Shown piece after piece: positions 18,054 to 26,647 of a DNA stretch of 64,000 bases (position 1 is the stretch's first letter; every line of letters begins with the position of its first letter). The DNA is taken from the NCBI RefSeq assembly GCF_029504575.1, contig NZ_JAQFII010000001.1, positions 6,579,001 to 6,643,000 of the forward strand, written 5' to 3'. The notes under the pieces were generated by a model. The model was given only the letters and a program-made list of their open reading frames with translations, had not been told where the DNA came from and did no database searches. The translations under genes and the position numbers were made by a program. This DNA comes from Streptomyces sp. SPB162 (GTDB taxonomy: Bacteria > Actinomycetota > Actinomycetes > Streptomycetales > Streptomycetaceae).

Positions 18054-18551
18054 TCAACTGCACGATCCGTACGGCGCCGTGCGGTCTGCGGCGGCGGGCA
18101 GGACCCGGACGGTGGCGCCGTCGGTGATCTGCTGGCGGAGGCGTTCGATCTCCGCATGCTGGGCGGCCAGCCGGGAGATCGCCAGCTGCTTGAATCCGGT
18201 GAGCTTCTCCAGGCGCGCGTCGCGGTCGGCGACGCGCTTCTTCAGTTCCGCTCGCTCGGCCTTCAGCCGCGCGATCTGTGCCTCGCGCGGGTCGACGATC
18301 TCCCCGGCCTGCTGGAGTTCGTGGACCCGGCGCTCGAACTCCTCGGCCAGGTGCTGGTAGGCGCCGGGCCTGGGGGTGCCGTCACGGTTCTTCTTCGGGT
18401 AGAAGCCGGTGCGGGTCACTTTGGCGACCGCAGCGAGGGTCTTGAGATCGGTCTTGCCGCCCGGCGGCAGGTTCCCGCTCAAGATCCGCTCCATCGCGGC
18501 CCGGATTGCGGCCTCGTTGCGGGCCTTGTCCTCCTCGGTGAGCCGAGCCAT
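18054..18551 (-). CDS. DUF6262/TnpC-like coiled-coil transposon accessory protein
   Basis: 165 residues from ATG 18551 with GAGAGGAA upstream. The N-terminal part (EEDKARNEAAIRAAMERIL, then LKTLAAVAKVTRTGFY) resembles the DNA-binding end of KfrA/TnpC-like proteins. Residues 75-150 are a long charged coiled coil (AQIARLKAERAELKKRVADR, RLAAQHAEIERLRQQI). Proteins of this type follow tyrosine-recombinase genes in Tn554-like elements, where TnpC influences frequency and orientation of insertion. It starts 10 bases after the stop of the third recombinase and is probably translated from the same message. Confidence 0.7.
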   Translation of the reverse strand: MARLTEEDKARNEAAIRAAMERILSGNLPPGGKTDLKTLAAVAKVTRTGFYPKKNRDGTPRPGAYQHLAEEFERRVHELQQAGEIVDPREAQIARLKAERAELKKRVADRDARLEKLTGFKQLAISRLAAQHAEIERLRQQITDGATVRVLPAAADRTAPYGSCS

Positions 18552-18561
18552 CACATTCCTC

Positions 18562-20733
18562 TCACGCCGCCGCAGAGGCGGCGTCGATCTCTGCGACCAC
18601 GCGCTGGACGCGGTCGCGTTCGGGCAGGAGACGTTCCTTCTCGCTCATGGCCACACGAGGGCTCTCGACGAAGGTGTCGATCACGGTGATCTGTCCGAGC
18701 CACACGGGCCGGTGACTGCGATGGTGGGTGGCCTGCGGGCAACGGGCCGAGTCACACATCCCCACCAGCGGCTTCTTGGCGTTCGGGGTGCCCGCGAGCT
18801 TGAGGCACAGCGCCTTGGACGGGTCGCGGAACCAGCAGAAGTTCGCCGCTCCGACGTGAAGCACCTTCGACAGCTTGCTCAGAAGGCTCTCCAGGTGCCG
18901 GTCGTCGTCCAACACATTCGGATCGTGACGGGCGGCCTCGTTGAGCTGCGCATCCACATGCTGGAGTGCCTCGATCAGCCCGCGGGCGCCGGGACCGGCG
19001 GGCTTGCGACCCTCCTTGAGGTCGCGGAATGCCTCCACGGTGAGTTCCATGTGCTTCCCTTCCTCGGCTTCCTCGACCTCGGTGAGGAACAGCCGCTGGG
19101 ATCCGCCGGGGCGCGCGGCATACCCCTCTGTCGTGGCGACGGAGATGTGCTTCAGCGCGATCTTCGCGGCCAGTAGCCCGCCGGGCCGCGCGGCGATCGA
19201 CAGGGCGAGCGTCCGGCGTAGCATCCGGGCGCTGATGGGGCCGGCCGGGATGACCGGCAGGCCCCAGCGCTCCCGATTCCTGGTCTCCTCCAGCCACTTC
19301 CTCATGCGCGTGAGGCCGAACGACAGGCCGACGGTGTTGAACAATGCGGCCCCGGGCGGCGCCCCCAACAGGCGCTCGGCCAGGGCAACGGCACGGTGCA
19401 CGTCCTCGATCACAACCCACTCGTCGGGCACCCCGCCGAGCTTCTGCCCCTTGATCAAACGGCCGGCGAGCCGGAACCGGGTACCGCCCAACTTTGTCAC
19501 CGTCTGGCGCCTGCAACCGACGCTGAGCTCGACCAGCTCGCTGTTGCGCATGCCGCTGAGCGCGCTGGCAACCACCAGACATGCCACAAGGACGTTGGCG
19601 ACCATCGACTGGATCCCAGCGTCGGACAGCGGGGCTGTCCACGGCACCAGTGCGCCGTCCTCTTCGCGGGCGATCGTCGGCGCGGTGCGCGCCCAGTAGT
19701 TCTCGAAGCCCACGTCTTCGGCGAGCGCGAGGAGCTCGGGCGTGATCTTCTCGCGCAGGTAAGGGGCGGCGATGGTGCTGGTGCCGACCTGGTGCGCGAG
19801 GCGGTACCACGCGAGGTCTTTGAGGGGTACGAGGTCGCCGGTGCTGATACGCCGGGCCTGGCCTTTGCCTTCGGCCAGCGGCAGCGGCACGCGATCGGCG
19901 TGCATCTGGGCGAACAGGCGCTTCAGGTCCGGGACGTGGGCCAGCGTTGCACGTGGGAAGTCCTTCGTCCTCGCCGCGTCGGCGCGGGCCTGCTCAACGA
20001 GATCGGCGAGGTGCGGACCGACCGTGTTGACCAGGTAGAGGCAGGTGGACAGCGCGGGCTGGAGGAGCTGATCGGGCACCGGCGGGGTGCGGTTGGCCCG
20101 CAGCCACGTGCCGCCGACGACCTTGATGGTGCTCCGGCCGTCCCACGGGACAAAGCCCGCCCGGTAGCTGTCCGTGGACAGCAGGTCCCCGTACAGCGTG
20201 ATCAGTTGGACGACGCGGACGCTTTCGGCCAGCGTCTCGGGTTCCACCTGGACCGGGGGCGCATCCGGCTTGGGGACATACCACTGATCCTCGGCGGTGA
20301 ACCGGTCGCAGTGCTCCTGCATGACCTCCTCCAGGGAGGTGACCCCGTTCGCGGTCAGCCAGTTGAACCACGCGGTGAACTTTCTCAGGAAGCGGTTGCA
20401 GGTGCGGGGACTGCGGTACTTGCGCAGCGCGAGAGCGCACTCCAACACGCTGTCGTGTTGCGGGGCGAGCAGCGCGATCAGGATCTCCTTGGCGACCACA
20501 CGCCATTTCGGGTTCATGATCTGGGAGAAGTCCCAGGTCAGCTCGTGCTGCTTGATGGAACGGGGCTTGTCGGCCAGGCCCCACATGTCCCACAGGTCTT
20601 CCTCGAACCGCGAGCGTACGGAGCCGGGCAACAGCGCCAGGCCGATGGCCTCATGGACGTAGCAGCCGGCGAAAGCGGAAACGGGCCGGCGGTTGATCGT
20701 GGCCGGGGCCCGCAGGGGGCGGGGGAGCTTCAC
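18562..20733 (-). CDS. Tyrosine recombinase, third of trio (large)
   Basis: 723 residues from GTG 20733, overlapping the previous stop as GTGA. The catalytic half shows SALSGMRNSELVEL (first Arg near 396), a second Arg cluster MLRRTLALS near 506 and the nucleophile in TTEGYAARP near 536. The usual H-x-x-R box is replaced by a less typical form. N-terminal SAM-like segments (RTCNRFLRKFTAWFNWLTAN) are present. The C-terminal 150 residues contain five cysteines (NFCWFRDPSKALC, GMCDSARCPQATHH), possibly a metal-binding appendage. Together with the other two recombinases it should catalyse excision and insertion of the element. Confidence 0.8.
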   Translation of the reverse strand: MKLPRPLRAPATINRRPVSAFAGCYVHEAIGLALLPGSVRSRFEEDLWDMWGLADKPRSIKQHELTWDFSQIMNPKWRVVAKEILIALLAPQHDSVLECALALRKYRSPRTCNRFLRKFTAWFNWLTANGVTSLEEVMQEHCDRFTAEDQWYVPKPDAPPVQVEPETLAESVRVVQLITLYGDLLSTDSYRAGFVPWDGRSTIKVVGGTWLRANRTPPVPDQLLQPALSTCLYLVNTVGPHLADLVEQARADAARTKDFPRATLAHVPDLKRLFAQMHADRVPLPLAEGKGQARRISTGDLVPLKDLAWYRLAHQVGTSTIAAPYLREKITPELLALAEDVGFENYWARTAPTIAREEDGALVPWTAPLSDAGIQSMVANVLVACLVVASALSGMRNSELVELSVGCRRQTVTKLGGTRFRLAGRLIKGQKLGGVPDEWVVIEDVHRAVALAERLLGAPPGAALFNTVGLSFGLTRMRKWLEETRNRERWGLPVIPAGPISARMLRRTLALSIAARPGGLLAAKIALKHISVATTEGYAARPGGSQRLFLTEVEEAEEGKHMELTVEAFRDLKEGRKPAGPGARGLIEALQHVDAQLNEAARHDPNVLDDDRHLESLLSKLSKVLHVGAANFCWFRDPSKALCLKLAGTPNAKKPLVGMCDSARCPQATHHRSHRPVWLGQITVIDTFVESPRVAMSEKERLLPERDRVQRVVAEIDAASAAA

Positions 20734-22475
20734 AGGGTGGCCTCCTCGGGCCGCAGGGGGATCTCGCTGTCGTCGTCGGCCACGTCCAACTCGCCCTTCT
20801 CCTTCGCCTCCGTGGAGAACTTCGGCAGGATGTTGTGGGTGAGCCGGTGCGCGTACGGGCCGAACACCCGCAGGTAGTGGTCGGTCGTCATCTGCTGGAA
20901 CTGGCGGGCGAAGAACGCGTCCAGCCGCAGCAGGTTCGACGCGTGCCGCGGCAAGAACACCGCCAGCGGGCACAGTAGGCACACCCACGGGCGGGCCGGA
21001 CACGGCGTTCCGACCGGGCCGTGGACTCCGGCCAGCTGGTCGGTACAGGCCGCGGTGAACACGTCGCGCTGCCCGCCGACGAGTTCGGCAATCGCGGCCG
21101 TATCCAGCCCCAGGCGTCGTACTTCGTCGGGGAAATCAGCCGCGAACTGCACGGCCCTCTCACTGGTCAGCACGACGGGAGGCAGGGCCTTGCGCAGGAT
21201 GTCGACCTGCCCGTCGTTGATGATCGAATCGATGTCGTCGAGCTGGTCGGGGTCGGTGGGAGTGGCGTAGTGATCTCCCTCCGTGCGGGCACCGTGGTTC
21301 GGATCGATCAGCGCGCGGCCGGTCCAGCCCCGACGCGCCAGCCGCTCGTCGTAGGTGTGCCGGATGCGTCCGCCATGGATGACGAACTTGCGTCCCTGGT
21401 CATCGACGAGCCCGCTCAGTTCCACGAACCTGCGCCGATGCCCTCCCTTCGGGTGGTCGCGGGCCACCTCGCCTCCGGACTCGGTGGCGCCGATCCACAG
21501 CTCATCTCGAAGGCCGTCGGCGGCAAAGCGCCGCAGCGTGGAGGAGTGTTCCAGCCACTGTTCCAGCAGGCGCACTGCAGGGCCCGTCAGGACGGAACTC
21601 TCACGCGCCGTACGGCCCTTCAGGTAGGACAGCAGAATCGTTGCATCACCGGCCCACTCCACATCGCCGACGCCGAGGTCGGCGATGCCGTCGGGCACGA
21701 CGCCGCAGTACACGCCGAGCAGCGCCTTGTAAGCGACCGTGATCGGGCGGCTCGGGAAGAGGTCGTCCCGCACCCGCTGCACGGCCACGCGGCCGGCGAT
21801 GGTGTTCGTCTTACGCATGCCGCGCTTTTCGCCAGTCCGGACCCGGAAGTGGTCAAGGTAGCGGTTGTACGTCAGTGGGCCGCGCCTGAGCATGAGCCAC
21901 GCGATGTCCTCCTCCGCGTCGTCCCGCGCTGTGAGAACCGGATCCGTACCCCATTTGTCGCTCTGGACTGCCAGTTTGTAGCGGGCGTACCTCTCGTCGA
22001 CCGTGCGTCGGCACGTCGTCTCCAACCGCTCCCACTCGGCGTCGGTGTACGCCTTGTACGTACTCAGCACGGGCCGGGCCTGGACAGGTTCGCCATCGAG
22101 GTACGCGCGGACATCCGGGCGCAGGCACCCGGTAGCCAAGTCGAGGTCCTTCAAGAGCTGTCGGGTATTTCGCTCCCGGGTGTGGTTGCTGGCCATCCAG
22201 TACCGCATCAGCACGCCGCGGGTCAGCTCGGAGGCGGCCCCACTGAAACCGTCCTTCGACAGCGCGTGCACCATCCTTCGCGCGGCGATCCCGTACCCGT
22301 TGGCCGTGGCCCGCCTCTTGATGCCCCCGTGGGGATGGGCGTTGGCCGCGAGACCTACCGCCAGGTCTCGTGCCAGCCGCGGGTTAGGGAGCCCGGCGAG
22401 CCTGACCGTCCAGTCGGTGCCGTCGACGAAGCTGAAGTGGACACCCAGCGGCTCGTCCACGAGGGTCGCAGGCAT
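20730..22475 (-). CDS. Tyrosine recombinase, second of trio
   Basis: 581 residues from ATG 22475, overlapping the end of the first recombinase. The catalytic region has GRIRHTYDERLARRG near 370 and a tyrosine in RTEGDHYATP near 401, with the first catalytic Arg region in LSYLKGRTARES. A C-terminal segment with CPARPWVCLLCPLAVFLPRH holds a cysteine group like that seen in other TnpB-type recombinases. The overlap with both neighbours argues for production of the three proteins in fixed ratio. Confidence 0.8.
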   Translation of the reverse strand: MPATLVDEPLGVHFSFVDGTDWTVRLAGLPNPRLARDLAVGLAANAHPHGGIKRRATANGYGIAARRMVHALSKDGFSGAASELTRGVLMRYWMASNHTRERNTRQLLKDLDLATGCLRPDVRAYLDGEPVQARPVLSTYKAYTDAEWERLETTCRRTVDERYARYKLAVQSDKWGTDPVLTARDDAEEDIAWLMLRRGPLTYNRYLDHFRVRTGEKRGMRKTNTIAGRVAVQRVRDDLFPSRPITVAYKALLGVYCGVVPDGIADLGVGDVEWAGDATILLSYLKGRTARESSVLTGPAVRLLEQWLEHSSTLRRFAADGLRDELWIGATESGGEVARDHPKGGHRRRFVELSGLVDDQGRKFVIHGGRIRHTYDERLARRGWTGRALIDPNHGARTEGDHYATPTDPDQLDDIDSIINDGQVDILRKALPPVVLTSERAVQFAADFPDEVRRLGLDTAAIAELVGGQRDVFTAACTDQLAGVHGPVGTPCPARPWVCLLCPLAVFLPRHASNLLRLDAFFARQFQQMTTDHYLRVFGPYAHRLTHNILPKFSTEAKEKGELDVADDDSEIPLRPEEATL

Positions 22476-23929
22476 CAGACCTTCTCCTCCCCGTCGAACT
22501 CGGCGTCTGCCTCGGCTGCGGCGGTCCTGTCGAGCCGGGCGCGCGCGCCCTGGTAGAGTTCCTTGTAGATCCGGGTGATGTCCAGGCGCGCGATATACAG
22601 CTCCGTGGACGTCACACTCCAGTGACCGAGCAGGTCACGCAGGATGAGCATCGGCTCGTGCTTGCGCAGGTAGAGCGCGAGCGCGGCATCGCTGTCGGTG
22701 TCCTCCACCAGGTCGGCAAGCCGTGCGTAGTAGCCCTTGATCAGCTGCTCCAAGGTCCGCATGGCCATGGAATGGCGCAGCCGGTGGGGCGCCACGGTCG
22801 GGAACCGGGGTTCGTATCGCTCGCGGATGCGCGCCGAGGTACGGCGAAAGACCGTCGCCCAGTCGACGAATGGCTCGCCCGTGGACTGCAGGCCCACCAG
22901 CGGGGACTGCCCCTCCGGGGTGATCAGGCACAGCCGCTCGGCCGGCCGCAGACTTCTCCAGGAGCGACGCACTCCGTTGAGGCGGGCTCCTTCCCAGTCG
23001 GGTTCCTCGACGTGCAGCGGCTCGCCGTACTTCGACGGGGGCCGCCACCTGAAGCCTTCCGCCGAGGCGGCCCTGTCCAGGTCGAGGTACTGGTGCATCG
23101 CGGCCAGCGGCTCATAGTGGGTCCACGTCGTGCGGTCTTTCTCTCCCTTGGTGATCGCGTACGCGAGCGGGAAGAGCGCGGGAAGCGTTGTCGGGCGGGG
23201 CGGAAGCGGCGGGATCTCATAGACCGTCAAGTGGGTGAACTCCTGACGTCTCAACCCGCTGGATAGGACAAAGCTGCCCATCGCGGAGTTCCGGGCGCCT
23301 TCCCGGGGGCGGCGATAGCGGAGGTCAGGTTCACCGAGCGGGTCGAGACCAGCGAGTCCTCGTACGAAGAGCTCGGCGAAGTCCCACTCCAGGTGCTTGA
23401 TCGTCGTGTGAGGTCGAGGACGCGGGAGCTTGGCCATGTTCTTCCGGACCTTCTCCATCACACCGTGGGCCATCCTGTGCCCTACGCGGTAGGTGAAGGG
23501 CACGACGGTGAGCAAGCCCTCGTCCTTCGCCCAGTCGTAGAAGGCGGACAGGATGCTGACGTGGAGATTCCACGTGGTGTGGTCCCACCGCACCTTCAGA
23601 GGTCCGGCCAGCCGGTACTCGGCGTACATGCTCAGCACACCACGCAACTCCCGGCGGTCCGCGAACGGATGGACCCCGCGCTCCTCGAGGAACGTGAGCC
23701 ACGCAGAGAGGCAGCCCGCGCTGTTCACCCACGTCCGCACCGCCGGCGCGCCGTTGATCGGGAGATCGGCGAGGTACCTGTTCGCCACCGTCGACGGCCG
23801 CGGGGACCCGGGAGCGTCCTCAAAGAGCAAGTCGTCATCGATGAGAACCGGCATCTGCTCGCGGATCAACGGCTGACGCGCTACATCCCAGGTCTCCCAG
23901 CCCGAAGCTGAGAAGCTGATCATCTGCAT
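22475..23929 (-). CDS. Tyrosine recombinase, first of trio
   Basis: 484 residues from ATG 23929. An ATG at 24013 is also in frame, but it would place translation within the terminal repeat. This is the most canonical member: SSGLRRQEF (first Arg near 225), APHRLRHSMAMR (H-x-x-R near 381) and GHWSVTSTELYIARL with the nucleophilic Tyr near 443. The N-terminal core-binding domain is at about 50-150 (VRTWVNSAGCLSAWLTFLEE). The transcript starts within about 100 bases of the right transposon end. Confidence 0.85.
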   Translation of the reverse strand: MQMISFSASGWETWDVARQPLIREQMPVLIDDDLLFEDAPGSPRPSTVANRYLADLPINGAPAVRTWVNSAGCLSAWLTFLEERGVHPFADRRELRGVLSMYAEYRLAGPLKVRWDHTTWNLHVSILSAFYDWAKDEGLLTVVPFTYRVGHRMAHGVMEKVRKNMAKLPRPRPHTTIKHLEWDFAELFVRGLAGLDPLGEPDLRYRRPREGARNSAMGSFVLSSGLRRQEFTHLTVYEIPPLPPRPTTLPALFPLAYAITKGEKDRTTWTHYEPLAAMHQYLDLDRAASAEGFRWRPPSKYGEPLHVEEPDWEGARLNGVRRSWRSLRPAERLCLITPEGQSPLVGLQSTGEPFVDWATVFRRTSARIRERYEPRFPTVAPHRLRHSMAMRTLEQLIKGYYARLADLVEDTDSDAALALYLRKHEPMLILRDLLGHWSVTSTELYIARLDITRIYKELYQGARARLDRTAAAEADAEFDGEEKV

Positions 23930-24006
23930 GGCCGGAGACCATAGGTTTCCGACACAGCAGAGTGCAACACACTGCAACAAGCCCTGTCTGGTGAGGGTTT
24001 GGCAAT

Positions 24007-24033
24007 TCGACACGGTCGTTAAGCAGCAACTAC
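24007..24033 (-). repeat. Right terminal inverted repeat of the Tn554-like element
   Basis: Read inward on the minus strand it begins GTAGTTGCTGCTTAACGAC and reaches CCGTGTC, matching the left end imperfectly. Host sequence resumes at 24034 (GTCATCATCCGCC), which encodes the WADDD of the split glycosyltransferase. Confidence 0.5.
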
Positions 24034-24321
24034 GTCATCATCCGCCCAATTGGTGTATTTAGTCCTCACTTGGGCGAGGCCGAGGTTCCTGGCGCAGGCG
24101 GCGCCGACCGGACGGGGGAGCGCCAGGGTGCGGACCCGGGGGTCGTCGGCGAGCGGGGCCGGCAGCCGCTCGACCGAGACACCGTCGAGCGCGATCACCG
24201 CCTCCCAGGGGACGGTCTGGCGGGTGAGGCTGGCGTGCATGGCGGTCAGGTAGCCGAGGCGGTCCTCGCGCAGGCGGGTGGCGATGACGACGGTAATCAG
24301 AGGAGCGGCGTACGAGGGCAG
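24034..24321 (-). pseudogene. Glycosyltransferase family 2, N-terminal part (split by transposon)
   Basis: Encodes LITVVIATRLREDRLGYL, the DGVSVERLP turn, and GAACARNLGLAQVRTKYTNW, then stops a few codons into the transposon (TAA at 24021-24019). This is the nucleotide-binding half of a GT-A glycosyltransferase; the acceptor half is at 8.03-9.28 kb. The only start codons available after the upstream TAA at 24346-24348 are CTG triplets. The one at 24321-24319 has GGAG six bases upstream, so a CTG start is effectively forced unless an indel hides another. The order DUF gene, glycosyltransferase, MoxR, VWA is restored when the transposon is removed. Confidence 0.75.
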
Positions 24322-24345
24322 GGAAGACTCCAGGGACGGGGGTGG

Positions 24346-24933
24346 TTAGCGGCGGCTGGTGCGCCGCGGGGTGCCGGCCCGCGCGGGGGCGGCGGCGGGC
24401 GCGCTGCGGGGTGATGCCGCATGGGCCGGCTGGATGATTGGGGCCGGTGCGATGGGGGCCCAGTGCTCGGGGTGGTCGCTGAAGTTGGTGCGCGGGTCTG
24501 TGGTCCAGTCCACGAGTCGGCCGGAGCCCTCGTGGGGCGCGCTAATCACTTCGATGCCGTGCTGGTGCAGGAGGTAGCCCCATTGCATGTCCTGCGCGTC
24601 GGCGGTGTCGTTGGTGACCGTCATGCGCACTGGTGGGGATCCGTCGGGGGTGATCAGGTGGTCCAGCGTGCTGCTGGGCCACTGTTCGCCGCCGGTCAGT
24701 GCGGTGATGAGCGCGGGTGGGGCGCTGTCGAGGAGATCGGTGCCCAGCTCGTCCCAGCCGACGGCGACGTCATCGATGAGGTGACGGGACATGGCCTGCA
24801 GGTCTCGCCCGAACTTGTGCTGGTAGGTGGTCAGGAGCAGGGGGAGGTGGTGGCTGGGCACGCCGTCGAGGTGGACGTAAATGCCGCTGTAGCCCGAGGT
24901 GGTGGGGCGGGCGATGAAGGAACGCGTGGACAG
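24346..24933 (-). CDS. Conserved hypothetical protein (CTG start likely)
   Basis: 195 residues. Conserved-looking core: SGYSGIYVHLDGVPSHHLP, then LLTTYQHKFGRDLQAMSRHL, DDVAVGWDELGTDLLD, PPVRMTVTNDTADAQDMQWG, and HQHGIEVISAPHEG with DWTTDPRTNFSDHPEHW. I know this type as a recurring unnamed neighbour in streptomycete plasmid-like islands; function unknown. Between the upstream stop at 24977 and this core there is no ATG, GTG or TTG in frame. CTG at 24933 follows GGAG with six bases spacing. Its C-terminal tail is Ala/Arg-rich and low complexity. Confidence 0.7.
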   Translation of the reverse strand: MSTRSFIARPTTSGYSGIYVHLDGVPSHHLPLLLTTYQHKFGRDLQAMSRHLIDDVAVGWDELGTDLLDSAPPALITALTGGEQWPSSTLDHLITPDGSPPVRMTVTNDTADAQDMQWGYLLHQHGIEVISAPHEGSGRLVDWTTDPRTNFSDHPEHWAPIAPAPIIQPAHAASPRSAPAAAPARAGTPRRTSRR

Positions 24934-24976
24934 GGAGGTCTCCGGGTCGCAGGGCGGATGTCGGCTTTCGGGGCGG

Positions 24977-25534
24977 TCAGTGCGACGTGCGGCGCGGGGG
25001 AGCCTGCCCAGGCGCAGGCATAGCCGGACCGGATGGCTCAGTGCCCGGCAGAACCTGCGGAAGACCGGAGGCCGCGGCCTTGGGGGCCGGCGCAGGGTCG
25101 TACTGGGTCCGTAGCGATTCCAGGTCGGCGTGGTCCGCGATGGCCAGTACGGACAGGCTGCGGCTGGCCGCTTCCCGAAGCAGCTTGGGCGGCGAGCCCT
25201 TGGCCGCCGCGTGGTACTGGCCGCGCCAGTGGGCGGCAGCCACGAGGTAGTCACTCACCGCGCGGAGCGCGGGTTCGGCGGCGTCCAGGAGGCGGCTGGT
25301 GACGGCGTGGACCTCTGCGGGCGTCTGGGCTGCGGCGAGTGCGGCGATGTAGGGCGCGGGGTCAGGGGCGGGCAGCGGTGCGTCCGGCAGCTGGTGCTCG
25401 GCCAGGAAGGGCGTGGCGTCGCGCCGCGCCCATCGCAGCAGGTCAGCGCGGGTGGCGATGCCGTATCGAGCGGCAGCGATCTGCTCCGCGTCGCGGCTGG
25501 CGTTGTCGTACAGCTCGAAATCGGGATGGGACAC
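24977..25534 (-). CDS. Hypothetical helical protein
   Basis: 185 residues from ATG 25534. Begins SHPDFELYDNASRDAEQIAA and continues almost wholly helical with alanine-rich heptads (IAALAAAQTPAEVHAVTSRL, ALRAVSDYLVAAAHWRGQYH). Proline-rich tail. No motif recognised. It is 29 bases downstream of the lipoprotein gene and 43 bases upstream of the next gene's start, in the same minus-strand series. Confidence 0.6.
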   Translation of the reverse strand: MSHPDFELYDNASRDAEQIAAARYGIATRADLLRWARRDATPFLAEHQLPDAPLPAPDPAPYIAALAAAQTPAEVHAVTSRLLDAAEPALRAVSDYLVAAAHWRGQYHAAAKGSPPKLLREAASRSLSVLAIADHADLESLRTQYDPAPAPKAAASGLPQVLPGTEPSGPAMPAPGQAPPRRTSH

Positions 25535-25563
25535 GGGTCAGTCCGTTCTGAGGGCTCGGGGCC

Positions 25564-26619
25564 TTATGCGAGGTTCGGCTGCCGTGAAGCGGCGGGCGGG
25601 CCGAAGGCGTTGGTGCGCGCGCACGTGTAGCCGATCAACTGGGAGGGGCCCTTCGCCGGAACCGTTGCGGCGTCGCTGCAGACGAACGTGTACTGGATGG
25701 AGCTGCGCGGCACGTCGTGGAGCCAGGCCCGGTCGTCCTTGTTCGGGGTGATCTGCAGACCGAGGCGTGCGACCGCGTCGGTCTGGGTGTGCGTGTGGGA
25801 GAACAGGATCAGGGCGCCGCCGTCGGTGGTCTTGAGCGCGTAGGCGTCGGTGTAGCGGCTGGGGGCGCCGGCGAAGACGCTGGTGCCCAGCTTTCCGTAC
25901 TGGTTGCCGGTCGTGTCGTGGACGCGGATCTGCCGCCTGCTCGCCACGGTCGGCGCGAAGACCTTCGTGCCGGTGGTCGCACCTCCGGTGGCGAAGTTGT
26001 CGAGGACCGCGGCGCGCAGGAGGTCGGGGCCGGCCGCGAGTTGCTGGATGTCCTTGGTAGCGACGGCGGTGGCGTAACCGGTCTGGTCGAGGGCGACGCT
26101 CGGCAGCGTCGTGCCGTCGAGGTCGACGACGGAGACCATCTCCCAGCGCCTGTTCGAGGGGCTTTCGACGAATACTGCGAGGCGGGAAGGAGCCGTGCCC
26201 TTCTGGTCCGAGAGAGCGGCGGCGAACCAGCGGTCCTGTCCGGGGGGCAGGCGCGGGATGTACAGCTTGGCGCTCGCGGTGTCGTACGACCACGCCTTGT
26301 ACGGCGTGCGGTCAGCCTTGGGCAGGCCCTCGGCCTCGGTGTAGTCCGCCACCGACATTGCATACAGCGGTCCGTCCTCGATGGTGTCGAGCTTGACGCG
26401 GTCCCGGATGGCGTTGGCCTCGTTGTTGGTCGTTGAGTAGTTGCGGATGACGGCGAGGGCCTGGGTGGTGTTGAGCGCTGGTGCCGGCTTTGCCGCCGTG
26501 GTGGCGCTGGGGGCCGGCTTTGTGTCGGGGGTGGTGTGGTCGTCGGCGCAGCCGGTCAGGGCCAGGGCTAGACAGGCGGCGCCGGCGGTCAGCGGCAGGG
26601 TGTGGTGGGCGAGGCGGAT
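25564..26619 (-). CDS. Putative lipoprotein of unknown function
   Basis: About 351 residues. The N-terminus has a lipoprotein signal with hydrophobic run LPLTAGAACLALALTGCADD, so it should be lipidated at that Cys and anchored outside the membrane. The mature part begins with a Thr/Pro-rich linker, then a mixed alpha/beta domain (ALAVIRNYSTTNNEANAIRD, WFAAALSDQKGTAPSRLAVF, QYTFVCSDAAT) with two cysteines near the end. The start is a problem: no ATG or GTG precedes the signal at a sensible distance. AGGAG lies six bases before an ATC at 26619-26617, so either ATC is used or a longer leader from 26847 is made. Function unknown. Confidence 0.65.
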   Translation of the reverse strand: MRLAHHTLPLTAGAACLALALTGCADDHTTPDTKPAPSATTAAKPAPALNTTQALAVIRNYSTTNNEANAIRDRVKLDTIEDGPLYAMSVADYTEAEGLPKADRTPYKAWSYDTASAKLYIPRLPPGQDRWFAAALSDQKGTAPSRLAVFVESPSNRRWEMVSVVDLDGTTLPSVALDQTGYATAVATKDIQQLAAGPDLLRAAVLDNFATGGATTGTKVFAPTVASRRQIRVHDTTGNQYGKLGTSVFAGAPSRYTDAYALKTTDGGALILFSHTHTQTDAVARLGLQITPNKDDRAWLHDVPRSSIQYTFVCSDAATVPAKGPSQLIGYTCARTNAFGPPAASRQPNLA

Positions 26620-26647
26620 GGGGCTCTCCTGAGTGTTTCGGGGCTGG

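Larger units (their letters stand above)
9281..24033 (-). mobile_element. Tn554-like transposon with tyrosine-recombinase trio
   Basis: The element is delimited by the broken glycosyltransferase gene: target sequence resumes exactly at 9280 and 24034, with GTC on both flanks. It carries three overlapping tyrosine recombinase genes and a coiled-coil accessory gene at its right end, the arrangement known for Tn554 (tnpA-tnpB-tnpC) and for recombinase-in-trio elements. It also carries six minus-strand enzyme genes and a divergent TetR gene plus one enzyme gene as cargo. The two ends share an imperfect inverted repeat with CCGTGTC. Such elements insert by site-specific strand exchange rather than by DDE transposition, so little or no target duplication is expected, as seen. 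Several cargo genes carry single-base indels. Confidence 0.8.

Noticed and set aside
9281..24033. Integron or Tn3-type transposon
   Set aside because: No attC sites, IntI or TnpA-resolvase pair. The three overlapping tyrosine recombinases and lack of a 5-bp target duplication fit a Tn554/trio element instead.
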